Part shown: one piece after another, positions 32,101 to 41,217 of the stretch
Position numbering within the stretch: the first letter of the stretch is position 1
How the letters are laid out: each line of letters begins with the position of its first letter
From: Pomacea canaliculata
Lineage: Eukaryota; Mollusca; Gastropoda; Architaenioglossa; Ampullariidae
NCBI RefSeq assembly: GCF_003073045.1
Contig: NC_037601.1
Span: 21,240,150 to 21,304,149 of the forward strand
Direction: 5' to 3'
DNA: 64,000 bases
Translations under genes and position numbers: made by a program
Notes under the pieces: generated by a model
What the model saw: only the letters and a program-made list of their open reading frames with translations
Databases searched by the model: none
Told to the model about the DNA's origin: nothing

Positions 32101-33853
32101 AGTAAAACCTACCAAGCTGTACATGTTTATACTTTATTTGACAAGTCTTATTTTTGTGATAACATGAAACAGTTTCATTGTTATACAGTGGAACCTCAGC
32201 TAGCGAACGCCTCTGATGGCAAACATTTCGGATAACAAACAAAAATTTCAGTAAAAATTTGCACCGGAGAGTGAACAAAACTTCGGATAATGAATAGCCA
32301 CATCACCGACATGTGATTGACCAGCATTTCAAACCAAGCATCATTTGAGCTCCAAACACAGTTACGATCAGTCGTTCGTTATCTTTATCTGTGCGCATCA
32401 TTCTTGTGTAGTGATTTTTGTGATTAAAGAAATGTGTGCGAAGTAGGGGGAATTGCAACTGTTTGTAGAAAAGTCTTTCCCTAAAAGTGCAATAGGCAGT
32501 AGGAGCCTAAACATGTTCAATGATAATGTGATGTATTATTACCGAAAAGTGTTACACAAAAGGCAGAAGCAACAGACAATGGACAAGTTTTTTCCTTCAA
32601 CCTCAAAGCAACAGAAAAGGGAGGTCGCCCCTGATTTTACAATGCCACATGTGCTCATGGAGGTGGAATCAAAGCAGTAATTCCTCCCCACACCTCCATC
32701 CACCCACGACATCAAAACGGCAAGTTTTCTTATGTTTAAATGCTTTGGTTAATGTTTTTATGTTTATTTAATTCCATATATATTGTATTATAACTGTTTT
32801 CATTAAAAATAATACCTATTTAGCCTGTAACTTTAAAATATGAGTGAGTCAACAGGGGCTGGGGACCAATTAAATCTATTTCCTTTATTTCTTATGGGGA
32901 AAATTGTTTCGGATAGCAAACAATTCGCATACCGAACAACTTTCCTGAACGGATTGTGGTCGTTAACCGAGGTTCCACTGTAAAAGGCTCACTTCTAGAT
33001 TAAAGAAACTGCTGAGCTATATGGTAAACAGATTTATTCATTATACTGCCATTGTCAAATCGGTTCCCTTCAATAGTTGCATATAAAACAAACTGTTATT
33101 CGTTTACACTGTGTCATTTATTCCAGTCTAGCCAGTCTACTTCTTTGACTCCCCCTGAAAACTTTTTTCTATAACAGATGATTGTGTCTGTGTCTGTGTG
33201 TGTACATGCGCGAATGTGGGTGCCAGTGTAACAAATGTGCTTGAGAGAGAACGAACGAAAGAATGAACGAATGAGCTAGAACGAACGAGACAAAAGGAAC
33301 GAATGAGAGAGAACGAACGAGACAGAATGAACGAGTGAGAGAAAAGAATAGCCTCCTAAGAGGAGGAAACACGTGGTTCTTCAAAACAAAGGGCCTGGGT
33401 GCAAAATGAACAATGACCTCGACCGATGTAACTTATGTTTTCGGTTTACACATTCCCTATCAAAATACAATTTTCTATGCGAAACTGATTGGGTGAATTC
33501 CTAATTTCAATTGATGCTACGTGTCAACAGCACCCACCTTGAAGAGCAAAAAGATGTACGGGTAATGAATGCGCAAAGGCCCTGCCGAACACTCCATCTT
33601 CCGGAGTACTTGAATCTGAATCTGGCGAGTTGCTTCTGTGCACACCACCTGATGCCCCCGGTATTGACAACGTAGAAGAATGTCCAGGTGTTGGAAAATT
33701 TCCAAGGCTTCGGGCTCTTGTTCTAGCACCCCCACTACTACCAGGGCCTCCATTTCTACTTAATGCAAGTTCATTTGAGCCACTTGGACCAGGGCTACTG
33801 CCAGAGTATGTTCTCAAACGGGGTGGGTTCTGTGAGCTTAGCTTCAGGCCCAT
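29122..33853 (-). CDS. ZNRF2: E3 ubiquitin ligase ZNRF1/ZNRF2 homologue
   Basis: Four minus-strand exons: 33853-33538, 30473-30378, 29592-29487, 29179-29122. They give 191 aa in perfect phase. The N-terminus MGLKLSS supplies Gly2 for myristoylation, as in ZNRF proteins. Residues 8-95 are Ser/Pro/Gly-rich, with RTYSGSSPG and RARSLG blocks. SLPVHLFALQGIKCPVC leads into a zinc finger (Cys109, Cys112, Cys123, His124, Cys128). The RING spans Cys148-His188: CVICFEDL, RLPCLCIYHKGCIDKWF, SCPEHPGD at the C-terminus. Known role: membrane-anchored E3 ligase on endosome/lysosome and neuronal membranes, ubiquitinating targets such as AKT and Na/K-ATPase-linked cargo. The RING resembles ZNRF2 (YHKGCID) slightly more than ZNRF1, but an invertebrate gene is probably pro-orthologous to both. 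Intron 1 holds a Tigger-like element; the first exon is head to head with SLC38A7. Confidence 0.93.
29905..29985. repeat. SINE-like tail fragment
   Basis: Within ZNRF intron 3, AATTAAGCGCTAAGAGCACA and GAATAAGCACTTTACAAAT form the AGCGCT/AGCRCTTTACA pair typical of short repeats in marine invertebrates; compare AGAGTGCTTTACATGAATAA near 46608. No head or target duplication was identified. Confidence 0.35.
32186..32980 (+). mobile_element. Tigger/pogo-like DNA transposon remnant
   Basis: The 795-bp element is bounded by CAGTGGAACCTCAGCTAGCG and, inverted at the right, CAGTGGAACCTCGGTTAACG. The outer bases are TA on both sides (32184-32185 and 32981-32982), the Tc1/mariner/pogo target duplication. 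The frame at 32453-32680 ends with VLHKRQKQQTMDKFFPSTSK, similar to the tail of Tigger transposases. The DDE core is missing, so it is an internally deleted copy. It lies in intron 1 of ZNRF. Confidence 0.85.
33235..33350. repeat. Purine-rich GAAC/GAAT microsatellite
   Basis: An impure array of GAACGAAC, GAATGAACGAATGAG and GAGAGAACGAACGAGACA units in ZNRF intron 1, about 190 bp from exon 1. Because ZNRF is on the minus strand, its transcript carries the pyrimidine-rich complement. Confidence 0.8.
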
Positions 33854-34260
33854 GGTTCAACATATATGGCTTAACTGAAACTGGTATTATTCACCGTCCG
33901 AACAGCATTTGTACTGGCGACTCTGCGTCTGACACGATTTATGGTACAACGATATATCCGTACAAAGAGTCAGCCATTTTGCCTTCCTTGTTTGCGTCAA
34001 GGAACCAACACAAACGTCACGTAATAAATCACGTGTTAGATCAAATGACTTGCAGGCAAAAACAATCCATAAGAAAAACTTTAAATAGTAGTTTAGAAAT
34101 ACAATAAAATATTAATAATCTGTATTAATATGTATTTGAAATAAATAATATACTCATTGCTAAAATTAAACTATTTTTAATGTTTACTACATTGAAAATA
34201 CGTAGAATTCTATTTAGTATCAGTAAGGGCTTTCTAGTCACATGTCACCATCATGGCGGA
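33854..34260. promoter_or_regulatory. Head-to-head promoter interval of ZNRF and SLC38A7
   Basis: Only about 400 bp separate the ZNRF start codon (minus) from the ATGGCGGATT motif at 34253 that probably marks the SLC38A7 5' end (plus). ATGGCGG is the YY1-type element also seen at the N4BP1 start and at 63281. No TATA box was noticed. A shared bidirectional promoter is inferred from spacing. Confidence 0.45.
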
Positions 34261-34273
34261 TTCAGCTGACTGA
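34253..34273 (+). other. Six-codon uORF in putative SLC38A7 5' UTR
   Basis: ATGGCGGATTCAGCTGACTG followed by A encodes MADSAD and stops. It lies about 1.8 kb upstream of the main start in genomic terms and would sit in the untranslated first exon. It could act as a short upstream ORF, or the ATG may simply be part of a YY1 site. Confidence 0.35.
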
Positions 34274-34914
34274 GAGCATCGAAACTGTATGAGAAGTGAA
34301 ACTTCATAACCACAAAAGAGTTTAAGTTTTAAACTTATAGTTTATCAATGACAATTAGAATGCAGTAGTGCTTGCTTAGTATGCAGGAAAATCTACATTC
34401 GTGCACAAGGATTATGTGAGTTGTGACTGATCGAACTGCAAGCAGCCAATACTGATGTACTAGCAACGATAATTTCTTTAAAGACTAAATTGTTTGATGA
34501 ATAAGTACTTTTATACGGTAGACTTGTTTTTTCAGTCCAAGCGCATAGGTTCTGGAATGGAAATGAACCGAATAATATTTTTTAAAGTGTATAGCTGACA
34601 TTAGATAATGAATATGAAATATTCGATCCTTAGATATAATATATTAGAGGCATTGAACTTAATTCTTGATCATAAAGGGGACACAAGAGGCCAATAAGCT
34701 TACATAATTTTCCATCGTATCCCGACCTTTGCAGCTAGATTGGAGTTCACTCATTTCAGTAACAATAATATATACATAAAGCAATGAACACAGCGCTATT
34801 CCTTATGCTAGTGTTAATGTTAAGCACAGGATTCGACTGACTAGAGTTTCTATTCTGCTGCAGACATAGACACTATATTCTTATGCTTAATCTACAGAAT
34901 GTTCAGGAATATGT

Positions 34915-35880
34915 CTTCTTCTGTTCTTATTCCTTTATGCCCCCAGTGGAGCATAGGGCTACAACTACACCATGCCATCAGATCCGGTTCTCGGCATCCC
35001 TTCCCAGTTGGGACCATGTCATGCAAGCTGCCTCCGCTTGCTGTGGACTAATCTCCTCCATGTCTCTTGGGGTCTCCCAACCCTGTGCTGCCTTTGTGGG
35101 TTCCAGCTCAGAGCTTGTCTTGTTAAATTGTCAGTCAGCTTCCGTAGGGTGTGACCGATTCAGCCCCACTTCTGCATCTTGATGTCTTGGCTGGAAGTTT
35201 TTCGGTTGGTTCTCTCCCAAAGGTCTGTATTGAAGATCTTCTCAGGCCATCTGATACATCCATTGACGAATGTCTTGTTGGTGATGGTGTTTGTCACACA
35301 CCATGTCTCAGATCCATATAGAAGGACTGGCTTTACATTTGCTTTGAAGATGCAGATCTTGGTGCGTAGAGATAAAGCCTTGGAGTTCCAGATAGGTTGC
35401 AGGGTGTGGAATGCAAACCTGGCTTTATTTATTCAGCTTCTTACATCTTCATCTGCACCTCCATCTTTGCTGACAATGGTGCCAAGGTAGGTGAAGCAGT
35501 CTCTGTAATACATTTCCCATGTAGTTGGAGTGTTGCTTCTTGCTTGTTTATGACCACAGATTGCCTCCATCTTCTTGATGTTAATGGTCAGGCCAGTCAT
35601 CACTGCTTCTTCTGAGAGCCAAGTGAATTTTGCCTGTGCATGCTGTGGGATAACAGGCTGATGTCATCCGCAAAGTCGAGATCCTCAAGTTGCATGGCAA
35701 AGGTCCACTGAACGCCCCTGTTGCTGTTAAAGGTTATTCTTCTCATGATCCAATCTATGACGATCAGGAAGATTGTTGGCAAGAGCATACAACCTTGCCT
35801 CACTCCAATCCTCACTGTGAAAGAGTCAGCTTCCCGGTATGGATCACCTGGCATGTCGAGTCCTCATACAGCTATTTTTT
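34915..35880 (-). mobile_element. 5'-truncated non-LTR retrotransposon (LINE)
   Basis: On the minus strand a degraded reverse transcriptase C-terminal half reads GVRQGCMLLPTIFLIVIDW, then QLEDLDFADDISLLSHS, with the catalytic F-A-D-D box intact in this copy. Further on are SETWCVTNT, ILNLWNSKALSLRTK and ALSWNPQ...GRPQETWRR, the usual LINE C-terminal blocks. It ends with AGCATAAAG-type sequence and a short GAA-rich tail. Frameshifts and stops interrupt it. It lies antisense in the 5' intron of SLC38A7. It is probably of an RTE or related clade, but I cannot fix the clade. Confidence 0.8.
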
Positions 35881-36092
35881 TTTTTGGTCATGAAGCTGAT
35901 ATGTTGCTGTTTCTCCATAAAATGTAACAATATACTTTATCTAATGCAGTTTTTCCATTTTCTTTATTCTATTATGATGCTTGTGATGGTTTATAATGAT
36001 GTGAATTATTTATTGACAGTTTTATTACCTTATTTTCAGATTTTTGTTTTTGCAGACAGAACAGTGGTTAGCTGAAGGATAAAACTCAATTG

Positions 36093-39000
36093 ATGTCTAT
36101 TCAAGACCGTACAGAGGCAGGAGAACTAACTCCTCTTGTGGACAGTGAGATTTCAGTTAAAACTGTTAAAGGTAAAAGTGCAACCATATCCTTTGAAACA
36201 TTTTTAACCAGATGAAATATTAAACATTAAAAATTATTATCAAGGGACTTAAACTGTATTTTTCAGGTACTTAAAGTTTTTTTTTTTTCACCGATGCATA
36301 GTGACTATTACTATCAGAATATGTAAAAGTGATAATGCTAATTATACTTCAATCCATTAAGATTGCATGTTATGTCAACAGGATCATCATGGCTGTCATC
36401 AGCATTCCTAATAGTGAATGCAGCTCTGGGGCTGGTCTTCTCAACTTTCCTCAAGCATATCACCAGGCTGGTGGTGTCCTTATTGCTGTCATCATACAAT
36501 CAGTATGTATATGCCGGTGGTGTCTTTGTTGCTGTCATGATATAATCAGGGCTTCTGCTTACACAAAAAATTGCATACATTACGCATTAAAAGTTCAGAG
36601 GACCCCTTCAATTTTCATCAATGGGGTCCCAGGGGACACCTTCAAATTTGGGCGAAGAACAGATACAAAATTGGCTAAGTGTAGTGTCTGACATCGTAGC
36701 CCAATCTATTGTTGTCGTCTGCTACAAAGTGAGAGTCACTTCCCTTGCACTGAGATTTTTCTCTTACCGGGAAGACTTCCATTAACCTATTTCCAAGATG
36801 TCATTGACAGTGTGGTTAAAATCATCGTCTCAGAAACGGAAACAAAGTGAGCACCCCAAGTACAGTGAGCATAAGCTCATCACAGATGCTTGCACAGATT
36901 TCATGGCACAGAAATCTCGCCGTTTCTGACTAGACATTACAGTAATTTGTGTGCCTGAAAGGCAGTTGAACAAAGTAGTTGATTTGTTGGGTTTTTTCCC
37001 AACCCTTAGAAATCTGAAGAATGGGTCCCTGGGACCCCAAAGAATTTAGCCTTAGCAGAAGCCCTGATATAATTAGTATGTATATGCATCTATAGGGTGT
37101 CTTAAAAAATGAGTGCACATTATTTTTTGAGCTTTATGTAAAACTATATGGAGCACAAATATTCATAAACATTAAACCAGTCAATATCTGAAATTATTTG
37201 CTGGGTTTTTTTAACCTAAGGAATTTTAAGTACCACAGATACACTGTGTAGCTGAAAGTGTGTGTCATTACATAAGCAACTGATCAAAGGTTTATTTGTA
37301 GATTTTTCAACATTTCATGAATATTTTAACAGTGTTTTTTTTTTTTAACCCCCTAAATGTTATTCATTGCATTGATAAACATTAATATGCTTCTTGTTTC
37401 AATGAAACAACACTCCAAAGACTTGTGTCAAGGTTCATTTTGTTCCCCTTTTTTGTGTTAATTAAAAAAAAACCTAGAAAGTTGTATAACTTTCAACATG
37501 TTCTAGACAGTTTGTTCATATATCGTAAGGGACTGTCAGTATTTTAAAATAAAATTAACAAAATCAGTATAAAATTGATATTTTTTTCAGAGCTGGCTTG
37601 ATTAGTAATGGCCCTTATTCTAAATGATGCATGCACAATACCTGTTTGCAGGTGTTTCTTGTGTTTGTTGTGGTGGCATTGGTGACACTGGGCTACTGTT
37701 CTGACCTCAAGCAGAGTGCCACTTACCAGGACACCATCTTCTCTGTGTGCGGCAAACATGCACAGACAGCTTGTGCACTGTCCATCCTACTTTACTGCTT
37801 TGGGACCTGCATTACATTCCTCATCATTATTGGCGACCAGTGGGAAGAGTGTCAGTGTCTAGTTGTCATTGTAAAACATGGCTTTGTATGTGTGTGTTTG
37901 TGTGGGCAGGCATGCATGGATATTCTTTATTTCGCATGCATTCACTTATGTGTCTGTGTAACAATGAAGCATGACACCAGAATTTTGTTTTTTTATCTTA
38001 TAGTCTTCCTCTTTGTTGATCGTGATTTCTACTGCAACAAAAGTCCATTTTATATGAATCGAGCCTTTACCATTGTGGTCACATCTCTCCTATTCATACT
38101 GCCGATGATCTTTCCACGCCGCATTGACTTTCTCAAGTATGCTAGGTAGGTCTCCTTTCTTTCAAGTCTATGAATTTTCAGCATTTGTCTTTGCACAGTA
38201 ATGCCCTAATGAAACGAGATAACATCATTGTTTATCTTTTGTTTATAATCGATAGTGACAATAGCAGCTCATTACATATAGGCAAAACCCATATAAAGAA
38301 AAGGAATAAAAAGCTTTTCATTGCTGAAACTTTCTGTGCTAACAAATGCATGTACATTATGAAAGATTAAAGGCATGCATCTTTACATACAAACACACAG
38401 AAGCTGCTAATTAAGTACTATGTATTTTCTACATTCTACATCCTAATCACCCCCAGTGGAGCATAGGGCCACAACTACAGTATTTTCTGTGTATATCCTT
38501 TATTAATCATATAAAGATAGGGAAGTGGACCTTATAAAACTGATGACAGTTTCTGATTTATGTCACTAGCTGTAACTTTCTCAAGTGCACACAGGCTTAT
38601 TTTGCAGTTTTGTGGGTGTGATTGGTATTCTTTATGTGGTGTGTCTGGTCACAATCAAATATTTCCTGCCACATGAAACTCCTGGACCTGTCAAAACTAG
38701 GTAAGTATTGCAGCATATTTTAGTGTGTGTAAAAGTTTCAATATCCAGCCAAAGTACTATTTGTAGCGTATTTTATTCAAAAATCAGCATGCCAGAATAG
38801 TGGCCAATAGTTTTTATATTAGAACAAGTGTTCCTAAACATATTTTATGTGGATATTATGGGCAAAAAGGGATTATTACTGGAGAAATTTTCCTGGAAAG
38901 AAGTATTTAAGTGATCATTTCCATCATTTGATAACAATAGTGTTTACTCTTTTTTTTTTTTGGTTGACTTAGTTCAATTATAACGTACATTTATGTATAA

Positions 39001-41217
39001 CCCTATCAGAGCATCAGATTTTGATTGTTGTTGTTTATGAGTTTATATAGCACACTTTTAGTTGTTTTTGCTCTGTCTTCACTGACACAGCATGTAATTT
39101 TACAACATACAGGTTTTTTGTGTGAAATGAGCATACAAAAATCAAATTACACACTTAGAACATACAAATTATGTTCTGCTTTTTCAAAGTCTATCTTTCT
39201 AAAAAAAAATTCTCAGAAATGAGTATTGGGAAGCATGATGTGTTTAAACAGAATATATATATAACTCATCTCAAAGTCATTAAAATCAGATTATGTATAT
39301 GTATCCAGGCCGTTCTTAGACGCCACGATAGTTGGGATCTAAAGTCACTCCTAGTTATATCAATGAATAGAGATGCCTCGTCCGCCCTAAGCACGGCCCT
39401 GACCTATGAATTTGTCAGATTTGTTCCTTTTTTTATTTCTGTTGTTCTAGCCCAGATTCATGGATCGATGTGTTTCTTGTAGTTCCTGCTATCTGTTTTG
39501 CTTATCAGGTCAGTATTTAAACACCTGTAGTACATTCAAAACACACACAAACAAAATGCCATAAGCAGGTGTACTCTAGAATAGTATGTCTGAGGAAACG
39601 GTTATAAAATTAAAATGTTTTGTTTATTCACTTTTATAGGTTTTAATATTTCATTAGTATTCAGGATATCTGCGACATGCAGATTTATTCTACGATATTA
39701 TTTACATTTGTCATCTAAGAAAGGCATTGGGTGTGCAGCTCAAAAATTCCATTTAATCTCCTTTTCCCTTTAAAGGTACACAACATCTATGTGCAAGGAT
39801 TTTTTTTCAGTGTCATGTCAGTGTCATTCCAATCTACTCCTGCATGGAAAAGCGTTGTCTTCGTGAGTTCTCAAAATCGGTTACCTTGGCCATGATCCTT
39901 TGTGTGCTGACATACACTGTGACAGCAGCTCTTGGGTACCTCATGTTTGGTGACAGAATCACAAGTGACATTTTGCTGTCATTTGAACCAGATACATCTG
40001 TGTTGATTGCAGTGATACTGATTGCTGTGAAGACATACACCACATACCCTATCCTTCTCTTCTGTGGAAGGTTGGTGTTTGTTTTTCTTGTTCTTTTGTT
40101 GCAAAACTATTTTCTGTTGCTTCTGATAATAATGTATTCTTTTATTAGATATGTTTCATTTACCTGTACCACCTGAAATTCTAACAGGGCTGCCTTTGGC
40201 TGTATCTGGAACACTGCTTGGCGCCTCACACCTGAACAGATAGTGGCTCAAGAAAAAATTCAGCGAATAGCAGTGTCTTTAACATGGTTTGCTTCACGTT
40301 AGTGCTTGCAGTTTTTATCCCCAATATTGGAGTCGTGATACAAGTTCTTGGAGCTTTTGCAGCCATTTTTATATTTATTTTCCCAGGTGAGTTTTTGATA
40401 GTTCTTGAGATGAAACAAAGTAAAGGGAGGCTAGTGGCAATTTTGTTGCTAGTGGGGCAAAAACTATTTCAAGTAATGTAAACTTATAAACTTTTCAAAA
40501 AATGTAACTATAATATCTCATGAATTTTCATGATATAAACTTGGTTTTCATCTTGCAGCATTACTTTTTTAAAATTAATAAACCTTTCTTTTTAGTATGA
40601 AGGCAAATGCATAGAAAAAGTGATAGTTTAGTTGAAATCCAGCTTTGCTGACTCACACCATTACCTAATGCTCCAAGAAAAGAATTTACAGTAATAGAGC
40701 AGATGAAGAAAATTGACCAAGGGGTTATCTGCTGACATCTAAAAATGTGCATCTCTTTGCAATAATAGGACATTGCACTGCTTCATCCATTGCATTTTTT
40801 GCATCCCCTCTATAGCAGTTTGATATCTTGAAAACCCAGCTTTCACAAAAAAGAATTTTGTGCATAGAGTGTTTGTGCATCTCAGTTACTTTAGTTTGCA
40901 ACTTTTAACACTGTTGAGGTGCATGAGTAAAAAAGGTGTGGTAGGAGCCTCTCTCTGTAATATTTATTGCTCTTCTTCTTCCTAATCACCCGCAGTGGAG
41001 CATGATCTACATCTGCCTTTTTGCTACAGGTATGTGTCTGCTGAAAACCATGATTGACAGAGATGACCAGACGAGGAGAACCAAGTTGGTCCTATGGTTT
41101 TCATGTGCATTCATTGTAGTAGGAACTTTCATCTTTGGCTTGACACTGTCTCAGGCACTGATGAATGACATTAAAAACAATGGAGCTAAAGCAGACAAGT
41201 CCAAGTTCACTTGCTGA
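36093..41217 (+). CDS. SLC38A7: Sodium-coupled neutral amino acid transporter 7/8-like
   Basis: Nine coding exons: 36093-36171, 36382-36502, 37652-37850, 38004-38145, 38608-38700, 39451-39508, 39811-40070, 40188-40386, 41030-41217 (TGA). The first coding exon is preceded by an acceptor at 36055. Family blocks: SAFLIVNAALG then AGLLNFPQAYHQAGG, CFGTCITFLIIIGDQ, VTSLLFILPMIFPRRIDF, DSWIDVFLVVPAICFAYQ, CHVSVIPIYSCM, TYTVTAALGYLMFGD, YTTYPILLFCGR, VLAVFIPNIGVVIQVLG and GTFIFGLTLSQA. About eleven membrane segments follow an acidic N-terminus (MSIQDRTEAGELTP). Known role: Na+-coupled glutamine/neutral amino acid transport; SLC38A7 acts at the lysosome. Two frame breaks occur: one G is missing from the G-run at 36428-36431, and one base is missing near 40276-40284. 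With both restored the length is about 446 aa, normal for the family. A7 versus A8 is uncertain; an invertebrate gene could precede the split. Confidence 0.88.
36467..36546 (+). repeat. 46-bp tandem duplication of exon end plus 5' splice site
   Basis: The unit GCTGGTGGTGTCC...CAATCAGTATGTATAT (36467-36512) contains the last 36 bases of the second SLC38A7 coding exon and its GTATGT donor. It is followed at once by a diverged copy from 36513 (GCCGGTGGTGTCTTTG). The copy is broken at 36546 by a transposon and resumes at 37067 as ATATAATTAGTATGTATATG. Confidence 0.8.
36547..37066 (+). mobile_element. hAT-like non-autonomous element with 7-8 bp target duplication
   Basis: Termini are CAGGGCTTCTGCT and its complement AGCAGAAGCCCTG, with ATATAAT on both sides (36540-36546 and 37067-37073). 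Subterminal GGGGTCCCAGGG occurs near both ends in inverted orientation. A short plus-strand frame at 36798, MSLTVWLKSSSQKRKQ, ends after 43 codons and may be the start of a hAT-type protein. No catalytic region is present. It inserted into the duplicated splice-site copy described above. Confidence 0.75.
38440..38482 (-). mobile_element. LINE 3' tip
   Basis: CCCCCAGTGGAGCATAGGGC followed by CACAACTACA matches the 3' end of the 34915-35880 LINE. Only about 40 bp are present, in SLC38A7 intron 4, antisense to the gene. Confidence 0.6.
39030..39130. repeat. TTTATATAGC dispersed repeat fragment
   Basis: GTTTATGAGTTTATATAGCA after a TTG-rich run, in SLC38A7 intron 5. It resembles the tail motif at 17047, 23121 and 43398. 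Confidence 0.35.
40968..41003 (-). mobile_element. LINE 3' tip next to the last SLC38A7 acceptor
   Basis: CTTCTTCTTCCTAATCACCC then GCAGTGGAGCATGA matches the LINE 3' end and its GAA tail. It ends about 26 bp before the acceptor at 41029, so the upstream part of the splice-site region is transposon-derived. Confidence 0.6.

Noticed and set aside
33517..33753. 78-codon minus-strand frame
   Set aside because: Out-of-frame reading of ZNRF exon 1.
36798..36930. 43-codon frame in the hAT-like insertion as a host gene
   Set aside because: It lies wholly between the element's inverted ends, so it belongs to the transposon.
39844..40176. 110-codon frame running past the exon end
   Set aside because: The last 35 codons are intron after the donor at 40070.
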